Positions 1 to 48,244 of a DNA stretch of 64,000 nt are shown one piece after another. Made by a program: the position numbers and the translations under genes. Source of the DNA: Taeniopygia guttata (Eukaryota; Chordata; Aves; Passeriformes; Estrildidae); NCBI RefSeq assembly GCF_048771995.1, contig NC_133030.1:54034001-54098000 (forward strand), read 5' to 3'. Each line of letters opens with the position of its first letter. The stretch's first letter is position 1. The notes below the pieces were generated by a model. That model was given only the letters and a program-made list of their open reading frames with translations. It did not search any database and was not told where the DNA came from.

Positions 1-32313
<32,313 letters not shown>

Positions 32314-32570
32314 ACAAATTTATTTTCACTGGTTAATGCTATAGTAAGTGTCAGTCTTCTATGTAGTGCTCACCTGTGCTTTTGTAATCAGGGTAGGTTA
32401 GCAGATGGATTTGTGTCAGGTTGGCTGGAAAGGTGACGGTGCAGTGGGAAGCTGATAGGCCAGAGAGATTTCTTTGAAGGAAGGTTGAATGAGATTTTTA
32501 GAGGGTTATTGGTACATGTGATATTTGATGGATTATGTTACATTAAATAAAATATATAGCAAAAATTTTG
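32314..32570 (+). other. DYNC1H1: DYNC1H1 3' UTR
   Basis: Short AT-rich 3' UTR after the TGA. The first good poly(A) signal is AATAAA at 32,546-32,551, with cleavage expected around 32,565-32,575. A 3' UTR of about 250 bases fits the compact gene. Confidence 0.75.
32546..32551 (+). terminator. DYNC1H1: DYNC1H1 polyadenylation signal AATAAA
   Basis: Canonical hexamer 233 bases after the stop codon, followed by T-rich sequence (TTTTGACC...TCTGTTAATC) that can serve as the downstream element. Confidence 0.7.
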
Positions 32571-32694
32571 ACCATCTATTTCTGTTAATCTAATTTTTAG
32601 TGATGATTTTGTTCTGGAAAACCTATACCCATGATCTTTCCAGAGAATAGGTATGAATTGCTCTTCAAGCTAACCTCCGTAACAGGAACCTTGG

Positions 32695-32764
32695 AATGTA
32701 AGTCTGTAGTGCAGTAAGACACAAAACCTAATGTAAGTCTGTAGTGCAGTAAGACACAAAACCT
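32695..32764. repeat. Exact 35-bp tandem duplication
   Basis: A 35-base unit beginning AATGTAAGTCTGTAGTGCAG occurs twice head to tail without a mismatch (32,695-32,729 and 32,730-32,764), about 125 bases beyond the expected DYNC1H1 cleavage site. Perfect identity implies a recent duplication or an assembly/replication slip. Each copy contains TGTAAGTCTG, a donor-like sequence. Confidence 0.9.
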
Positions 32765-33043
32765 GGTATCTGCTGTGACAATTCAGGCCATTGTATTAAT
32801 CAGTTGCAATGGACTGGGTCTTACTTGAAGTAACCTGCTGCAATGCATTGAGAAACTGGAGCATCCTGAACTGAACTTTCTTGTCCTATTGACCACAGAG
32901 CTTCCTCTTTCTCAAACTGCTTTTATGGTGAAATATGTTTCCAGATTTATGTCTCAGTAACCCAAGAGGAGGCTATTAAATGCTTACACAAGGAGTTACA
33001 GTATTATTTGAGACTCTCCATGTGACCAGCCGTTACTAAATTA

Positions 33044-33651
33044 GGGAAGCTGAGACTTCCTGCTAATTTCTTGGGTTGCTGTAATGGTTTGGGCATTTGC
33101 TTGCTTTTTCTGATCCTGAATTCGTTGGCTAAGCATTTCTACCTTTCTGACCATCCTCTCAGAACAGCTGTCATCTCTGACAGTGGCTGAAGTCAAGTAT
33201 TCAAAGATGTGTATGAAGAATGCAGGTACACAGCTTTCTGATCTCCAAATGGAAATCTTGGGAGCCCCTTCTCTCACTGATTGCTCATATGAAAGCAGGG
33301 ACTTTCATCAGCTCTAGTATTTTTCTGTGATAAGGGGTTCCATTGTACAAGCTTGTGCTGGGAGGAAAAATTGCTATCTCAGGCTGCCTCACATACTTGT
33401 TTTGGTCAATGCTTGCTGTTTGCTAAAAGAGAATTCCGATGTCTGCCCTCTCCTGCAAAATTAACTATTTTGCAGAGTTAATCCCTGAGATTGAACTGTC
33501 CTGGTTTTATTTCCTTACAAAGTGTGAATCCCAGATCAGTGAATTATGTGCAGTTTAATAATCTTTGTGCAGTTCTTACCCATTTGTGAGAAACGGAGAT
33601 AAGAGCTACATGCATCATGATCCAATATAAGTTGTAACTATAATGCCTTTG
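33044..33651 (-). CDS. Possible two-exon coding segment, unrecognised, tail-to-tail with DYNC1H1
   Basis: On the - strand an open stretch around 33,590-33,651 (translating to LILDHDACSSYLRFSQM) ends in a good donor (ATGG|GTAAGA). The next open stretch follows an acceptor TTGACTTCAG near 33,186 and runs to a TAA near 33,044. The two join in phase (split codon G|CC). The second part is coiled-coil-like (VRKVEMLSQRIQDQKKQ). I do not recognise the family, the upstream acceptor (ATTATAG) lacks a pyrimidine tract, and no further exons could be linked. It may be a C-terminal part of an unknown gene or chance open frames. Confidence 0.2.
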
Positions 33652-35640
33652 CTTTGTTTCAGCCTCTATGAGAGACTTTGCTTTCCTGCACCAGAGTATG
33701 TCTGGAACTGGTATCACTGCCTCCAGCAGAGTTTCAATTATATAGCACAGAAAAAAGCACCTCCTTCTGGCAGCATGCTCTGGGTACCAGCTGCAGTATG
33801 AAGTATTAGCTTAGATCAAGAGCTGGCTGTCGATCCACTGGGCATGCACCTTCCTTTCAGCAGCTGCTGTTTGTGCCCAGCTCACAGACCTGGGTTGTGG
33901 TACCACTTACAGCTACTATTAAAACGCTGCCTAAACCAGTTCCACCTATCAGCAAATGCTGATGGGGAGATCAAGAATCTCAACTATCCTAGAGCTTGAG
34001 CTTCCCAAACTCTTCAGCTCTTTTAAGTTAACTCAGGCCTAATGCAGAAGTTAACAAAAGGTGTAATTTCAGGTCACAGGTTAATCCACACACAGCTGGA
34101 TTCTCATACTGAATGAATATATTCCAATGAGTAGATAGTGTCCCTTGTGGCTTACCTTTGCACTTACTCCTTCCTCTCCTGTCATGTTTTTTCCATGCTG
34201 TGTGAAACAGCTGCTTTAAGTTAAATCTTTGGGTGAGTTTAGGGTTTTTGACTGCAGTTTGAAAGTCACGGGGTTCAGTTTTATTTAGCCTCAGCTGATG
34301 GGGCTGAGAGCTAGAGTGTCTAATAGCTAGGACTTAAAATGAGGGTCTTGGCTGCCTCACAATGTTGTATTCTTAAGCTTTTCACACATCTTCATTCCAG
34401 AGAGAGCTGTAGCCTACACTGTATTTGCAGTACACACAAATCTATAGCTGCAAGTGATTGGTTGTTGGTTTGTTTGGGGTTTTTTCAATTAACTTCACAG
34501 TTTTCACTGCAGCAATCTTTGCCTATGGACAAGTCAAGGGGCAACCACAATAGCTTGTGTCTTGGAACAAAGACCTCTGAAACTTACTGTTTAACCACAT
34601 GTTCCAGGCTGATTAAAAAACATTTCCAGCTGAGGGAATGAAAGAAAATGAAAGCATGAAAGAAAATGAAAATATGAAAAAAAAGTTGCTTTAATAAAAT
34701 AAATACACAGGCGGAAGGGTACAACGCTAGCAGTTAAATAATATTGAGTGGCTTTCCATCCTCTGAAAGAAACTGTAAACTAAAAATCTCTGCCAGTTGT
34801 ACAAAACAAATGCTTGCACAAGTTGCTGGTACTAACATCTTTCAAGCCATCGTTATCCTTTCATAGTTAGTATTTCCCCTCCTACACAAATGGGATACCC
34901 AGATTCTAGACCTGATTAAAGAAATTACTGTACAGGAAAGGAAGATGAGATACACAGTTTTTGCTTTCTAACTGGCCTCCCATCTGTGGGCACCATTCCT
35001 GCAGCTCCTGAATGATTGCTTTCACTAAGCAGCTGTGAGCTAATGTGTTACCCCACTGTAAACTATTCTGGCAGCTACACAGAAACTGCCCAAAACATTG
35101 GTCAGACGAGGAAGGAGCAGCTGTGTTAACGGCAACTAGACAATTTCTCCCCCTTTGAAGGAGAAAATAAATGATGGATTGCCAGTAGTTGCAGTCAGTT
35201 CAGTGTGATGCAATTCAGCTGTTGATAATCAAACCTGTGTGTTCACCACTCAGAGGGAGGAGCAGGAACCCAACATGACAAGAAGCAGGTGCCAGACAAG
35301 CCATAGCTGTTGGGGGCTAACTGCAGCCTAGGAGTCATTCTTCTTTCCCTCCTGACAAACCCTTGTCAGTGTTGGTGAAGTTTCAGTGTAACTGAGCAGC
35401 TGCCTCCAGGTACTGCACACAGGAGCTGGGAATGGTGCTTCCAGAGGACCTGGTACCAAGCTTGTCTGTCATGCTGTGGATGTTCCTTTGCTAGTGTTCA
35501 GTGGAATTGCCACACAGCTTGTTTGTGTTTTCCAGGTGGATCTCAGAGCTTACTGTACAGTGCACTGCATTTGTAACAGGCTTGAAGCAGCCTGTTTAGT
35601 TCAGGTACACTCTGGAAAGGAAATCTACCAGAGTGATCCT
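33290..35640. other. Intergenic stretch between DYNC1H1 and the unnamed - strand gene
   Basis: Mostly unique AT-rich DNA. One + strand stretch (33,663-33,801) has a strong acceptor (GCTTTGTTTCAG) followed by 46 open codons and a stop, but no partner exon was found. AATAAA-like motifs near 34,694 belong to no gene I can see. No repeats were recognised. Confidence 0.4.
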
Positions 35641-35661
35641 TCAGAACAGTTTGTCCAATGA

Positions 35662-35667
35662 TTTATT
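35662..35667 (-). terminator. Polyadenylation signal of the unnamed - strand gene
   Basis: AATAAA on the - strand, beginning 12 bases after the TAA stop at 35,679. A 3' UTR of only about 35 bases would be unusually short, but stop and signal together support the terminal exon. A longer alternative 3' UTR cannot be excluded. Confidence 0.45.
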
Positions 35668-35678
35668 CATTCCTTAGA

Positions 35679-38600
35679 TTAAGTTGCACGGAATTTCTTT
35701 ATCTTTAGTTTTTCACTGGCACTCTCTGGGGCAGGAATCCCTTGTTTTCTTTTAATTATGGGCTGCTCGGCCGTTGTGCCATCACGATGAGCTGGGAGCA
35801 GGGGCTGTGGAGCAGCGACAGGCAGGATTGCAGGGAGATCCGCGGGGACTGAAGGGTTAACAGCCCTCGGTAAGGCGTGCTCAGGTGTCAGCCCCGTGGG
35901 GGTAAATGCTTCTGTGGCCAGAGGCGGCTCCAGTGACTGGGACAGCTCCTTCTCGAGGCTGGGAGGCTCCAGGGCTGCTCTACAGTCATTTACTGCCTGA
36001 ATTTCTCTGACATTTGGAGAATAAGGGAAGGATTCTTCATCTTCTGAAGTATCAGCATCCTCCAGAGGTGCTGCTTTTGAGGCACTGTTTCTCCGTGGTG
36101 CAGCTTTTATACCACAGTCAGTGTGAACAGATGCGTCTTCTGAATCACCATCATAAGGATCTAAAAACTAGAATAAACATCTCTAAACATGGTGGATGAT
36201 TATTTGTCCCTGAAAAAAAAAAACACCAAACCAAACAAGATGCAACATACAATGGACTTTAAAATCCCTTTCAACCTAAGTCACAGACTTATTGTGGAAG
36301 CTTTTCTATCCACACACTCCTACCTCTATTTTAGTTTTTGGATGCTACACCAAGAACTGTGTAATACCCAAAACCTACTTGTAGTCCTCTGGTTTCCTTT
36401 GCTTTTTTGGGTCCTCCAGCAAGTGGGTTAGGCACAACCTATTTAAGAGAAGTTAATATAGGCTTATAAGGCAGTTTCCCATAAGTTACCAAATGAAAAA
36501 CAGAGCAGGTGGAAATCCTAGTGAAGAGGAAGCCAGATTATCACTTGGCTAAAAGACAATAAAAAATGTATCTCAGTCTAATTTTTAAAGGTTTGGTAAA
36601 GTTAACCTAAAAGAGAGCTAGGGTAAGTCTTATTGCACTTAAAGCGTTGCACTAAAGAGAACAATGAGTAATTACATACCACCAGAAAAATAAACCAAAC
36701 CAGCACTTAATAGTAGTCAGGATACAATTTAGAGTTTAGAGACCTCCCCTCCCACTCAGGTCCCTTTTTGTTCTTTCACATGGGGATGATTTGAAATCCT
36801 GAAATAGTGCTTAGAGTCTGGGTCTAGTAATAAAAAAAAAAGTCATGTAGGGAGACTCCCTTTAGAAAGCAAACCCCAGGTACCAAGTCTCACAAAGGAA
36901 AGAAGTTAACAGCAAGGAAAGTGGGAAAGTTCTTCTTGAAAAGGACCCACCACAGGTGCTCAGAGAACACCTTGGCAGTCAGTGCCTTGCTGCAGTGGGA
37001 AGGAGGAGAACTGAGCACAGCTGAGACAAAGCAGGGCTCAGGAATCTGGGCTCAACAGAAAACCAGAGGCTTTATCAGAGGAGCTGAAGTCCAAGCCAGT
37101 TTGTGACCGTGTATTCTTATGTTGCTTCAAGGACAGAGACCCCCACAAAGCCCTTCTGCTTCTCCAAAGAGCACAGAAATCCTCAGTCCTGGCACCTGCC
37201 TCAGCACCCTTGGTGAGAGCAGCCAGCTCTTTCTTCAGGCTGGGATCTGTGCAAGCTCCCCTTCCACCCTGCCCAGCCATCACACAGCTGGACTTCCAGC
37301 CTGGTTTCTCCCAGAACAGATAACTCCAGCCTTGCCCTGACCTTTCTGGAAGGTGAAGTGGTGGCAGACTCACAGCAGGCAGCTTCTCCAAGTCACAAAG
37401 CATGGTGATTCACATAGACCAACAGTGAGCATCAATTCCAACAAGTTATACCCACAGATTAAGTATTTTGTTCTCCACTCCAGCATCAGGTCTTTTTTTC
37501 ATCAGCACTAAATGCACTGGTTTGACAGAACAATGTTCAAGAAGTCACCAGTACCCATAACTAATTGCCACAGCAACACAGCTGCTCTTAATCTCCTCCA
37601 AAAGGGACAGTCAGAAGGTAGAGGTTCTCCACCCAGAGCTGTAGGAATCCCACTGGACCAGAGCTGCTGAAAGTCAATCACCAGGAACAGCTCAGGCCAG
37701 CATTTTATTAGCATTTGTCTGCCTAAAACACTGTATCTTTCCTGCCTCATCCTCCTAGAATCAACTTTAGAAAAGTTTATAACAGTTGTAAGAAAGAGCC
37801 AGATGGAAAGGAGAGTATTGGGCTTGAAGTTGCTTTGGGTTTTTTGCAGTTACAAAATCAACACCCCCACAACATGCCTTGGATGCTCCCTACTGAGGCT
37901 GAAGGAAGAGTTGGATACACATCAGGGAATCCCATCACCATCAGAACACTTCAGAGTCAGTCCTTACCTCTGCCCTGGATTCAGACTCAGACTCTGTGCT
38001 TGACTCCACTGTGCACTTCTGCTGCAGAGGAGGAAAGGAAAGAAATTACACTCAAAGTAGAAGTTACTGCTGCTTCAGGCTGAAGCTTAATTTCTAGTAC
38101 CAGCTGCAGGTGCTGAGTTTCTCCAAAGCTTCGCCATCTGAAGCCAGCTTGTCTCCCCAAATATCCCACAGCTGTGGTGCTGGTTGGGTTGTGCAAGTGA
38201 GACATAAGGGGAAAATAGAAGCCTCTCTCATCACTCCTCACCCCTAAAACCACAAAGGGAAGCAATGCAGCACATGCCTTGTACTTGCTAAGAATGGTTA
38301 CTCCAGGCTTGTGAGTAACTTAACAAAACATTTTTTAATTTGCACTGTGGTTCTGATTGTTTCTTTGCATTTGGTAACCCTACAGCTCTGAAATGTAACT
38401 GCAGATGAATGACTCAAAACACCCTCATTTTTTCTAAAGCTCTTGCTTAGAAAGAGACATTACAAACAAACAGCTCCCCTAGTCCCAGAGGGTAGCACAG
38501 AAGTGGAGGAGTTCCCTCCTTACCTCCCATTTAAATTAATTCATCCAAACCTGTTCTTCATGCAGCAGTCTTTTCCAGCCCAGGTAGCTGCACCATCAGG

Positions 38601-38747
38601 CCAAGGGCAAACCAACAAACACTTTCAGGATTGTATTTCAGTAGGCAGGTAGAGAAGCAGCAATTTAAAAACTTACCATGTATTTTCGTGCCAGTCTTTC
38701 CATGCAGTCCGGGCTTTTAACAGAATCTTCCTTTTCCTGAGCATCTA
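35679..38747 (-). CDS. Unrecognised protein, last three exons (Ser/Glu-rich with basic C-terminus)
   Basis: On the - strand three segments with canonical splice sites join in one frame: 38,677-38,747 (acceptor CCTGATTCAG, donor ATG|GTAAGT), 37,968-38,021 (acceptor CTCCTCTGCAG, donor GAG|GTAAGG) and 35,679-36,167 (acceptor TTATTCTAG, stop TAA at 35,679-35,681). The joined frame encodes about 203 residues: SPDCMERLARKYM, then the acidic TVESSTESESESRAEF, LDPYDGDSEDA, a Pro/Ser/Glu-rich region, and a basic end (KRKQG, KLKIKKFRAT). It looks like a disordered tail of a nuclear protein, with a possible phosphorylated acidic-serine patch, but I cannot name the family. The first exon needs one base from an upstream exon, so the gene starts further right (39-42.6 kb). 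Location just downstream of HSP90AA1 is unusual by comparison with mammals. Middle-exon acceptor is GCAGCAG, so two alternative cut sites exist. Confidence 0.5.
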
Positions 38748-39189
38748 CTGAATCAGGTAGAGGGTAGGAGAGCACATTTGAGAAACCTTCTCTGAGATAC
38801 AATGCCCAGACATGACTACTCCCTTTATGCTAGAAGAGTTGATCAGTCCTTCACATAGTCAATCAAAGGCAGCTTCTGTTTAAAAATAAATCAGAAGCAG
38901 CCACTGCCTTCTACCTTAACAAGATTTCATTCATTGGTCCTTCATGCAGAATGAGGAAAATACAACCTTTTTAATGAAGCTATACAAGACCATTGAGGTT
39001 TTTTTTTTTTTCCTTTTCTTTTAGGCACTGCAAGTTTTCTCAACCCTTAAATACACATTAGTGCTGAAGATACCCAACCAGACTTGAGAGGGATAAATGC
39101 AAAGCTGTGCAATAAGCCAGCCCCCTGTTCCAGTTCCCCACTCCCAAAATTCAGTCCCTGTACACTCAGACTTCCCCATCCCCCCGTTC

Positions 39190-39371
39190 AGGGCTCTGTT
39201 ACAGGGGCTTCCTCCCTTCCATACCCTCCATGGTCTGCCCAGCCTCCCTCCTCTTCCTCCGCTGCTGCCTCTTCCCAGCTGATGCCATCCCTGCCCCAGC
39301 ACTCCCGCCTCTCCGGGTTTATGGGCACCTCCACCCTGCTCAACCTCCTCCACCTGGAGAGCTGCTCCTGC
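39190..39371 (-). CDS. Candidate upstream exon of the unnamed - strand gene
   Basis: After a strong - strand acceptor (CCCTTTTTTTGGCAG, just above 39,360) an open frame encodes EQLSRWRRLSRVEVPINPER and continues into a Glu-rich stretch (SWEEAAAEEEEGG). A donor GGAGG|GTATGG lies near 39,226. GC content and the acidic run resemble coding sequence more than the surrounding DNA. However, the donor leaves two bases, whereas the next known exon (38,747) needs one. Either another exon lies between, or a different site is used, or this is not an exon. Confidence 0.25.
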
Positions 39372-39489
39372 CAAAAAAAGGGAATTAAGCAAGAAAACTC
39401 GAGAGTGAAACCCTCCTGTGAAAGAAAGGCCTTTGTGCCACTGCAAGGCTCCAGGCTGTGCTGACTCTGTAGGGTCTGCACTCCTTTAG

Positions 39490-39550
39490 TCACTATATTT
39501 TCCATGTGCATATAACATACATACACATATATATTATGTGTGTATTTAAA
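39490..39550. repeat. AT/CA-rich simple sequence
   Basis: Alternating purine-pyrimidine tract (ACATACATACACATATATAT and flanks). Low complexity only. Confidence 0.5.
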
Positions 39551-42127
39551 ATGAAATGTCTGCACACACATCCAGTTTGCAAGGCCTGGTGGCCAGGGAT
39601 GTGAGACCCCCTCTGCTCTCACCAATTTATTTTCTGGAGCCCCATTTCCTTCACAGAACCCCCAGGCCAACAGAAGAGCCAACAGGCAAGGGGAACCCTC
39701 TCTTCAGCCCTGTTCCCTCCAGAGGCAGCCAGGGTGACCAAAGATGTTTCCTCCTGTGGTCTGCTGGAGCAGATGATCTCCCCTGTAGCAGGGGCACAGA
39801 TGTAGCTGGACACACAAAGCTTTCTGAGCATCTTCTTAATCACTTCCAATCCAGCACAGCAATTTTACTGTTTTTAAATACCAGGAACAGATTTTTTCGC
39901 AGTTACCAGAGAATTGTGGCTCAGGTCTGTTTTCTGTTTTTCACAAAGAAGCAGATCTGATTTTACCTTTCAAAAGCCACATTTCCATTCCCTTTTTTTT
40001 ATAGGAAATGAGGAACTATCTTTCCTTTTTTTCCAAATCAAATTCCTTTTCTTCCCATTATCTCTTTCCTTGCTGGCTTTCTTGCATCTTTTTGCACAGT
40101 GCAGAAGGTACTACTGTATAAAAACCTCAGCAAAACAAACATCTCACTCTAAAGCCACCAGTGGGTTGTTGCTCTGAAAAGGCACCAGGAACAAGTCCCA
40201 GTGAGGGTGACAGTGACAGCAGCTGTACCAGGAGCAGCTCACAAGCCTTCACTCCATTTCTGCCTCCAGCTGAGCTAGACCCTGATGCTTACACCTCTTT
40301 TCTTCCCTGACATCCACCTTTTCATCTCCTTACCTTCCCCACTCAGACTAAAACCATCTGATAATTATTCCTCTTCAGAATCGCCAACCATTTTCAAAAC
40401 ATAGCAACCAAGAATCTCACTCACCACCCCGCAGCACCTCCCACGGCTGAAGTGGAGCTCAGGAGGCTGTTAGTGCCTGCAGCACCAGCTGAGCTCAATG
40501 AGCACAAATGACCATCATGCTTCACCCAAATACAGGGCTGGGAGTCCTTACTCCCATAAAAGGCTGCCCAAAATTAGTTAAGGATTCCTTACAGGCAGCA
40601 GCTGTTAGCAGCAAGGATCCAGGCTCCAGGGATTGCTTGGTCTGCGAGGGGCTGCAAGGGACAGCACAGCCCGAGGCTCCCAGAGCACAGCTACAGTCAC
40701 ACAGCAGCATCCCAAGGGCGATCTCAGGTGTCCCCCTCCCAGGGCACACAGGTGACACCACCGCCCTGTGGCTGCAGTGTGAGCGAGGAGGTGGCCCGAG
40801 GGTCCCAGAGGTGCAGCAAGGTTCGCTCCAGGGTTCTTCCCATCATTTCCCACTGCTCAGTGCTCTGCTTCTCCTTGTCACTCTGGGCCCTGCACAGATC
40901 TTGTGTCAGCCCCAGCAAGCTCTGATTTCCCTTGAGTTCAGGCTTTCTTATGGTCTGGCTGCTCAGTGTAATGCAGGGAATGACTCAAAAACACCCAACA
41001 CGTTCTCAGGGCAAGAGATACTGGAGATAACATGCAAGTTTCACCTCAATTATTCTCTTAAATTTGTTTTCAATAGAGGTTAAGACTTGTGCCATCACTG
41101 ACCAAGTGGAAAAATCTTTAGCATTATCACTGTAAATTTTTAAATCCCAGTGTTACAAACTACAAGATATTTTCACCATTTTTTACACATTATGGAAGAT
41201 CTTGTAGAATTGATTTTAGTCACAAGTCACACATACCTTAGTTTTGATGCAGTGCTATTGAATCTGATTTTTTGACACTGAGGTCTTGAAGCAATAACCT
41301 AAAGCTTCCTGAAGTCTGCTCTCCTGATAACTTCTAAGACTGAACATCACAGAAGGAAGCCTTTTCCTCCCAATCATTGCTTCTGTCACCCACACATCAA
41401 ACTGAAAGTCAATAGTAGTGCACACATCAGAAACTGCTAACTCCCTTTCTGCAGCTGGTTTGATGCCATGCTTGTTGTAATAGCAGCAGTGCATCCATCA
41501 CTGTGAGGGTGGTGATGGGACAGACATCTCACCCAGGCTGAGCAAACAGCTCCTGCCGAGGCACAGGGCACTTGAGATCAAAGCACACCTCACACAGTCC
41601 CCAGGCAGGGCTGTGGGGGAACCACAGCTCCTGCCTCACCGGCCAAGGAAACGATGTCCTTGCTTTGACAGTGCTGCTTTCACTGACATGCAAACATCAG
41701 TCTCTTCTGCACACTTTTATGAGGTAACCATAACGTGAAATGATTTTGAACATTTCATATCACAATACAGAATATGAGGTGTGGAACACAAATGCCCCAC
41801 TTGTTACATTCAGCTTTCAGCAGCTGATTTCTGTATCCATCTTCTTGTTTCTCATCTTTGAGGAATACTTCAGATTTGGAGCCAATGTGATCACCTCTGT
41901 CTAGCGAGCTGTCATATAGGAACACTCAGCTTGCAGTGTATGCACAAAACAGGGGCTGGCCTCTCCCCACCCCGAGTGTTGCTTTAGAATAAGCATCTTC
42001 TAAACCACAACTTGTGCAAGTTACTGTGAATTAGCTTGCATGAAACTGAGTTTAGGTACCTGTGAAATAAATTAGGACCAGAAACTCCAACTTTTCATGT
42101 TACTACAATAAGAACACCCAACACACA

Positions 42128-42240
42128 ATTGTCATATATTTATTATTATTTTTTGTATTTTATATTTAATATAATTTTCTTATATTTAATATTATTATTA
42201 TTTAATATAACATTATATTAATTATTTTATTATTATTTAC
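42128..42240. repeat. AT-rich low-complexity block (TTATTATT, TATTTAATAT units)
   Basis: About 110 bases of almost pure A/T made of TTA and TATTTAATAT repeats, between the unnamed gene region and the HSP90AA1 terminator. Confidence 0.8.
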
Positions 42241-42824
42241 ACTGGGGAACTGGTGTATCTTGGAGCAGAAATGGACACGGGAAACAAGCAGGGCGAGCAG
42301 ATCAGGATTTCCCTTAAACCCCTCCTCCTCTCAAATCATTCACTGAATTTAAGACATTGTACCAAATACAATCTGCCTGGAGTCAACAAGAGCCCCCCCA
42401 CAAGCACCTTGGGCACGTTGCTGGATGGAGCTGCTTATTAAGAATTCTCTTTGCTACTCCAAGACAAAGGCCAAGGAACAGAAAGCAGCACAACCACACC
42501 TAGTTTTTTCTGGCAGGTTGTTGTGATGTACTGGCAACTTCTCAGGTAAAAACTTGATCACCTCCCAGCAGCACCATGAACAGGGCTGCAGCTCCACGCA
42601 CCCAGACTTCAGAACAATTGCTGAACCATCCACATGAATTATAAATCACTTTTCCAGAGCCCCTTCCTGCTCTGGTGTGGCACTGGTTTTGTAGTGGGAT
42701 CACCAAGCATACTCTATTCATTATACATTGAGGGCAGCAGCTGGAGCTCAGGACTCAGAGCAGCAACTCATGTGGGCAGGGGCAGAGCAGTTTTGTTTCA
42801 GTGTGAACAGAAAAGTCAGTGACA

Positions 42825-43458
42825 CGGCTCAATTCTTAACACTTTTATTCTTACAGTTCTAGGTTTGAACTGTACATGCAGAGTTGCATAAGTCACAATA
42901 GAGATTTACAGTGGATTCTATTCTATGGTAGAGTGCAATCCAGAATCCTTGAACAGTATAAAAAACAACTTTAAACATCAAGACCTTGTTAGGAGCAGAA
43001 GGATTAAAGCTTCCCCAAGAGATTCAGCTCTCCTAGATACCTAGTTACTAGGTACTGTATGTTAGACACTTAAGAGTTGAAGAGCTGTGTAACACTAAAC
43101 AAACTTGAACACCCCGATGTCTTCCCATTAACGTCTTTCCACATTTCTGGCAATTAAGAATAAGTCAAAAACCCTGCCACCTGCAACCAGCTAATACAGA
43201 CAAAAATAACTACTCCTCACTTGCCTGTTTAGGGTTGTACAGTGTTAAAGAAAATATTCCCTCAATGGCATTTTTATCTCACATCAGCTGAAAAAGCAAT
43301 GTAACAAAAATAAAGGTATAACATCTTCGAAAATAAATATAAAGAGGGAATGCAGACAAAGTGTCAAAGATTTTTTTTGGCAGGTAACATTCATAATATA
43401 CAAAATATAACTTATTCATATTAGCCAAGGAAACATTCATGAGTTCCTGTAAACTGGT
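42825..43458 (-). other. HSP90AA1: HSP90AA1 3' UTR
   Basis: Follows the TAA at 43,459-43,461 and runs about 630 bases, AT-rich, to a - strand AATAAA at 42,844-42,849; cleavage is expected around 42,825. No second signal before it was noticed on this strand. Confidence 0.7.
42844..42849 (-). terminator. HSP90AA1: HSP90AA1 polyadenylation signal
   Basis: AATAAA on the - strand about 610 bases beyond the stop codon. Confidence 0.7.

Positions 43459-48244
<4,786 letters not shown>

Larger units (their letters stand above)
38756..42820. other. Gap between the unnamed gene and the HSP90AA1 3' end
   Basis: Besides the candidate exon at 39.2 kb, two - strand open segments stand out: 40,724-40,918 (SDKEKQSTEQWEMMGRTLER, near GTGCAG acceptor) and 41,255-41,440 (DFQFDVWVTEAMIGRKRLP, after an acceptor-like AAACCAG, with stop before the donor-like AAG|GTATGTG at 41,237). 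A further open stretch near 42,440-42,610 follows the HSP90AA1 end. None can be spliced into a proven chain by eye. An AT-rich TTATTATT block lies at 42,128-42,240. No mobile element was recognised. Confidence 0.3.

Noticed and set aside
37038..37403. 121-codon - strand frame containing KKELAALTKGAEAG
   Set aside because: It lies inside the intron between two exons of the unnamed gene. No acceptor/donor pair keeps the frame with its neighbours, and the middle exon already joins the last exon in phase.
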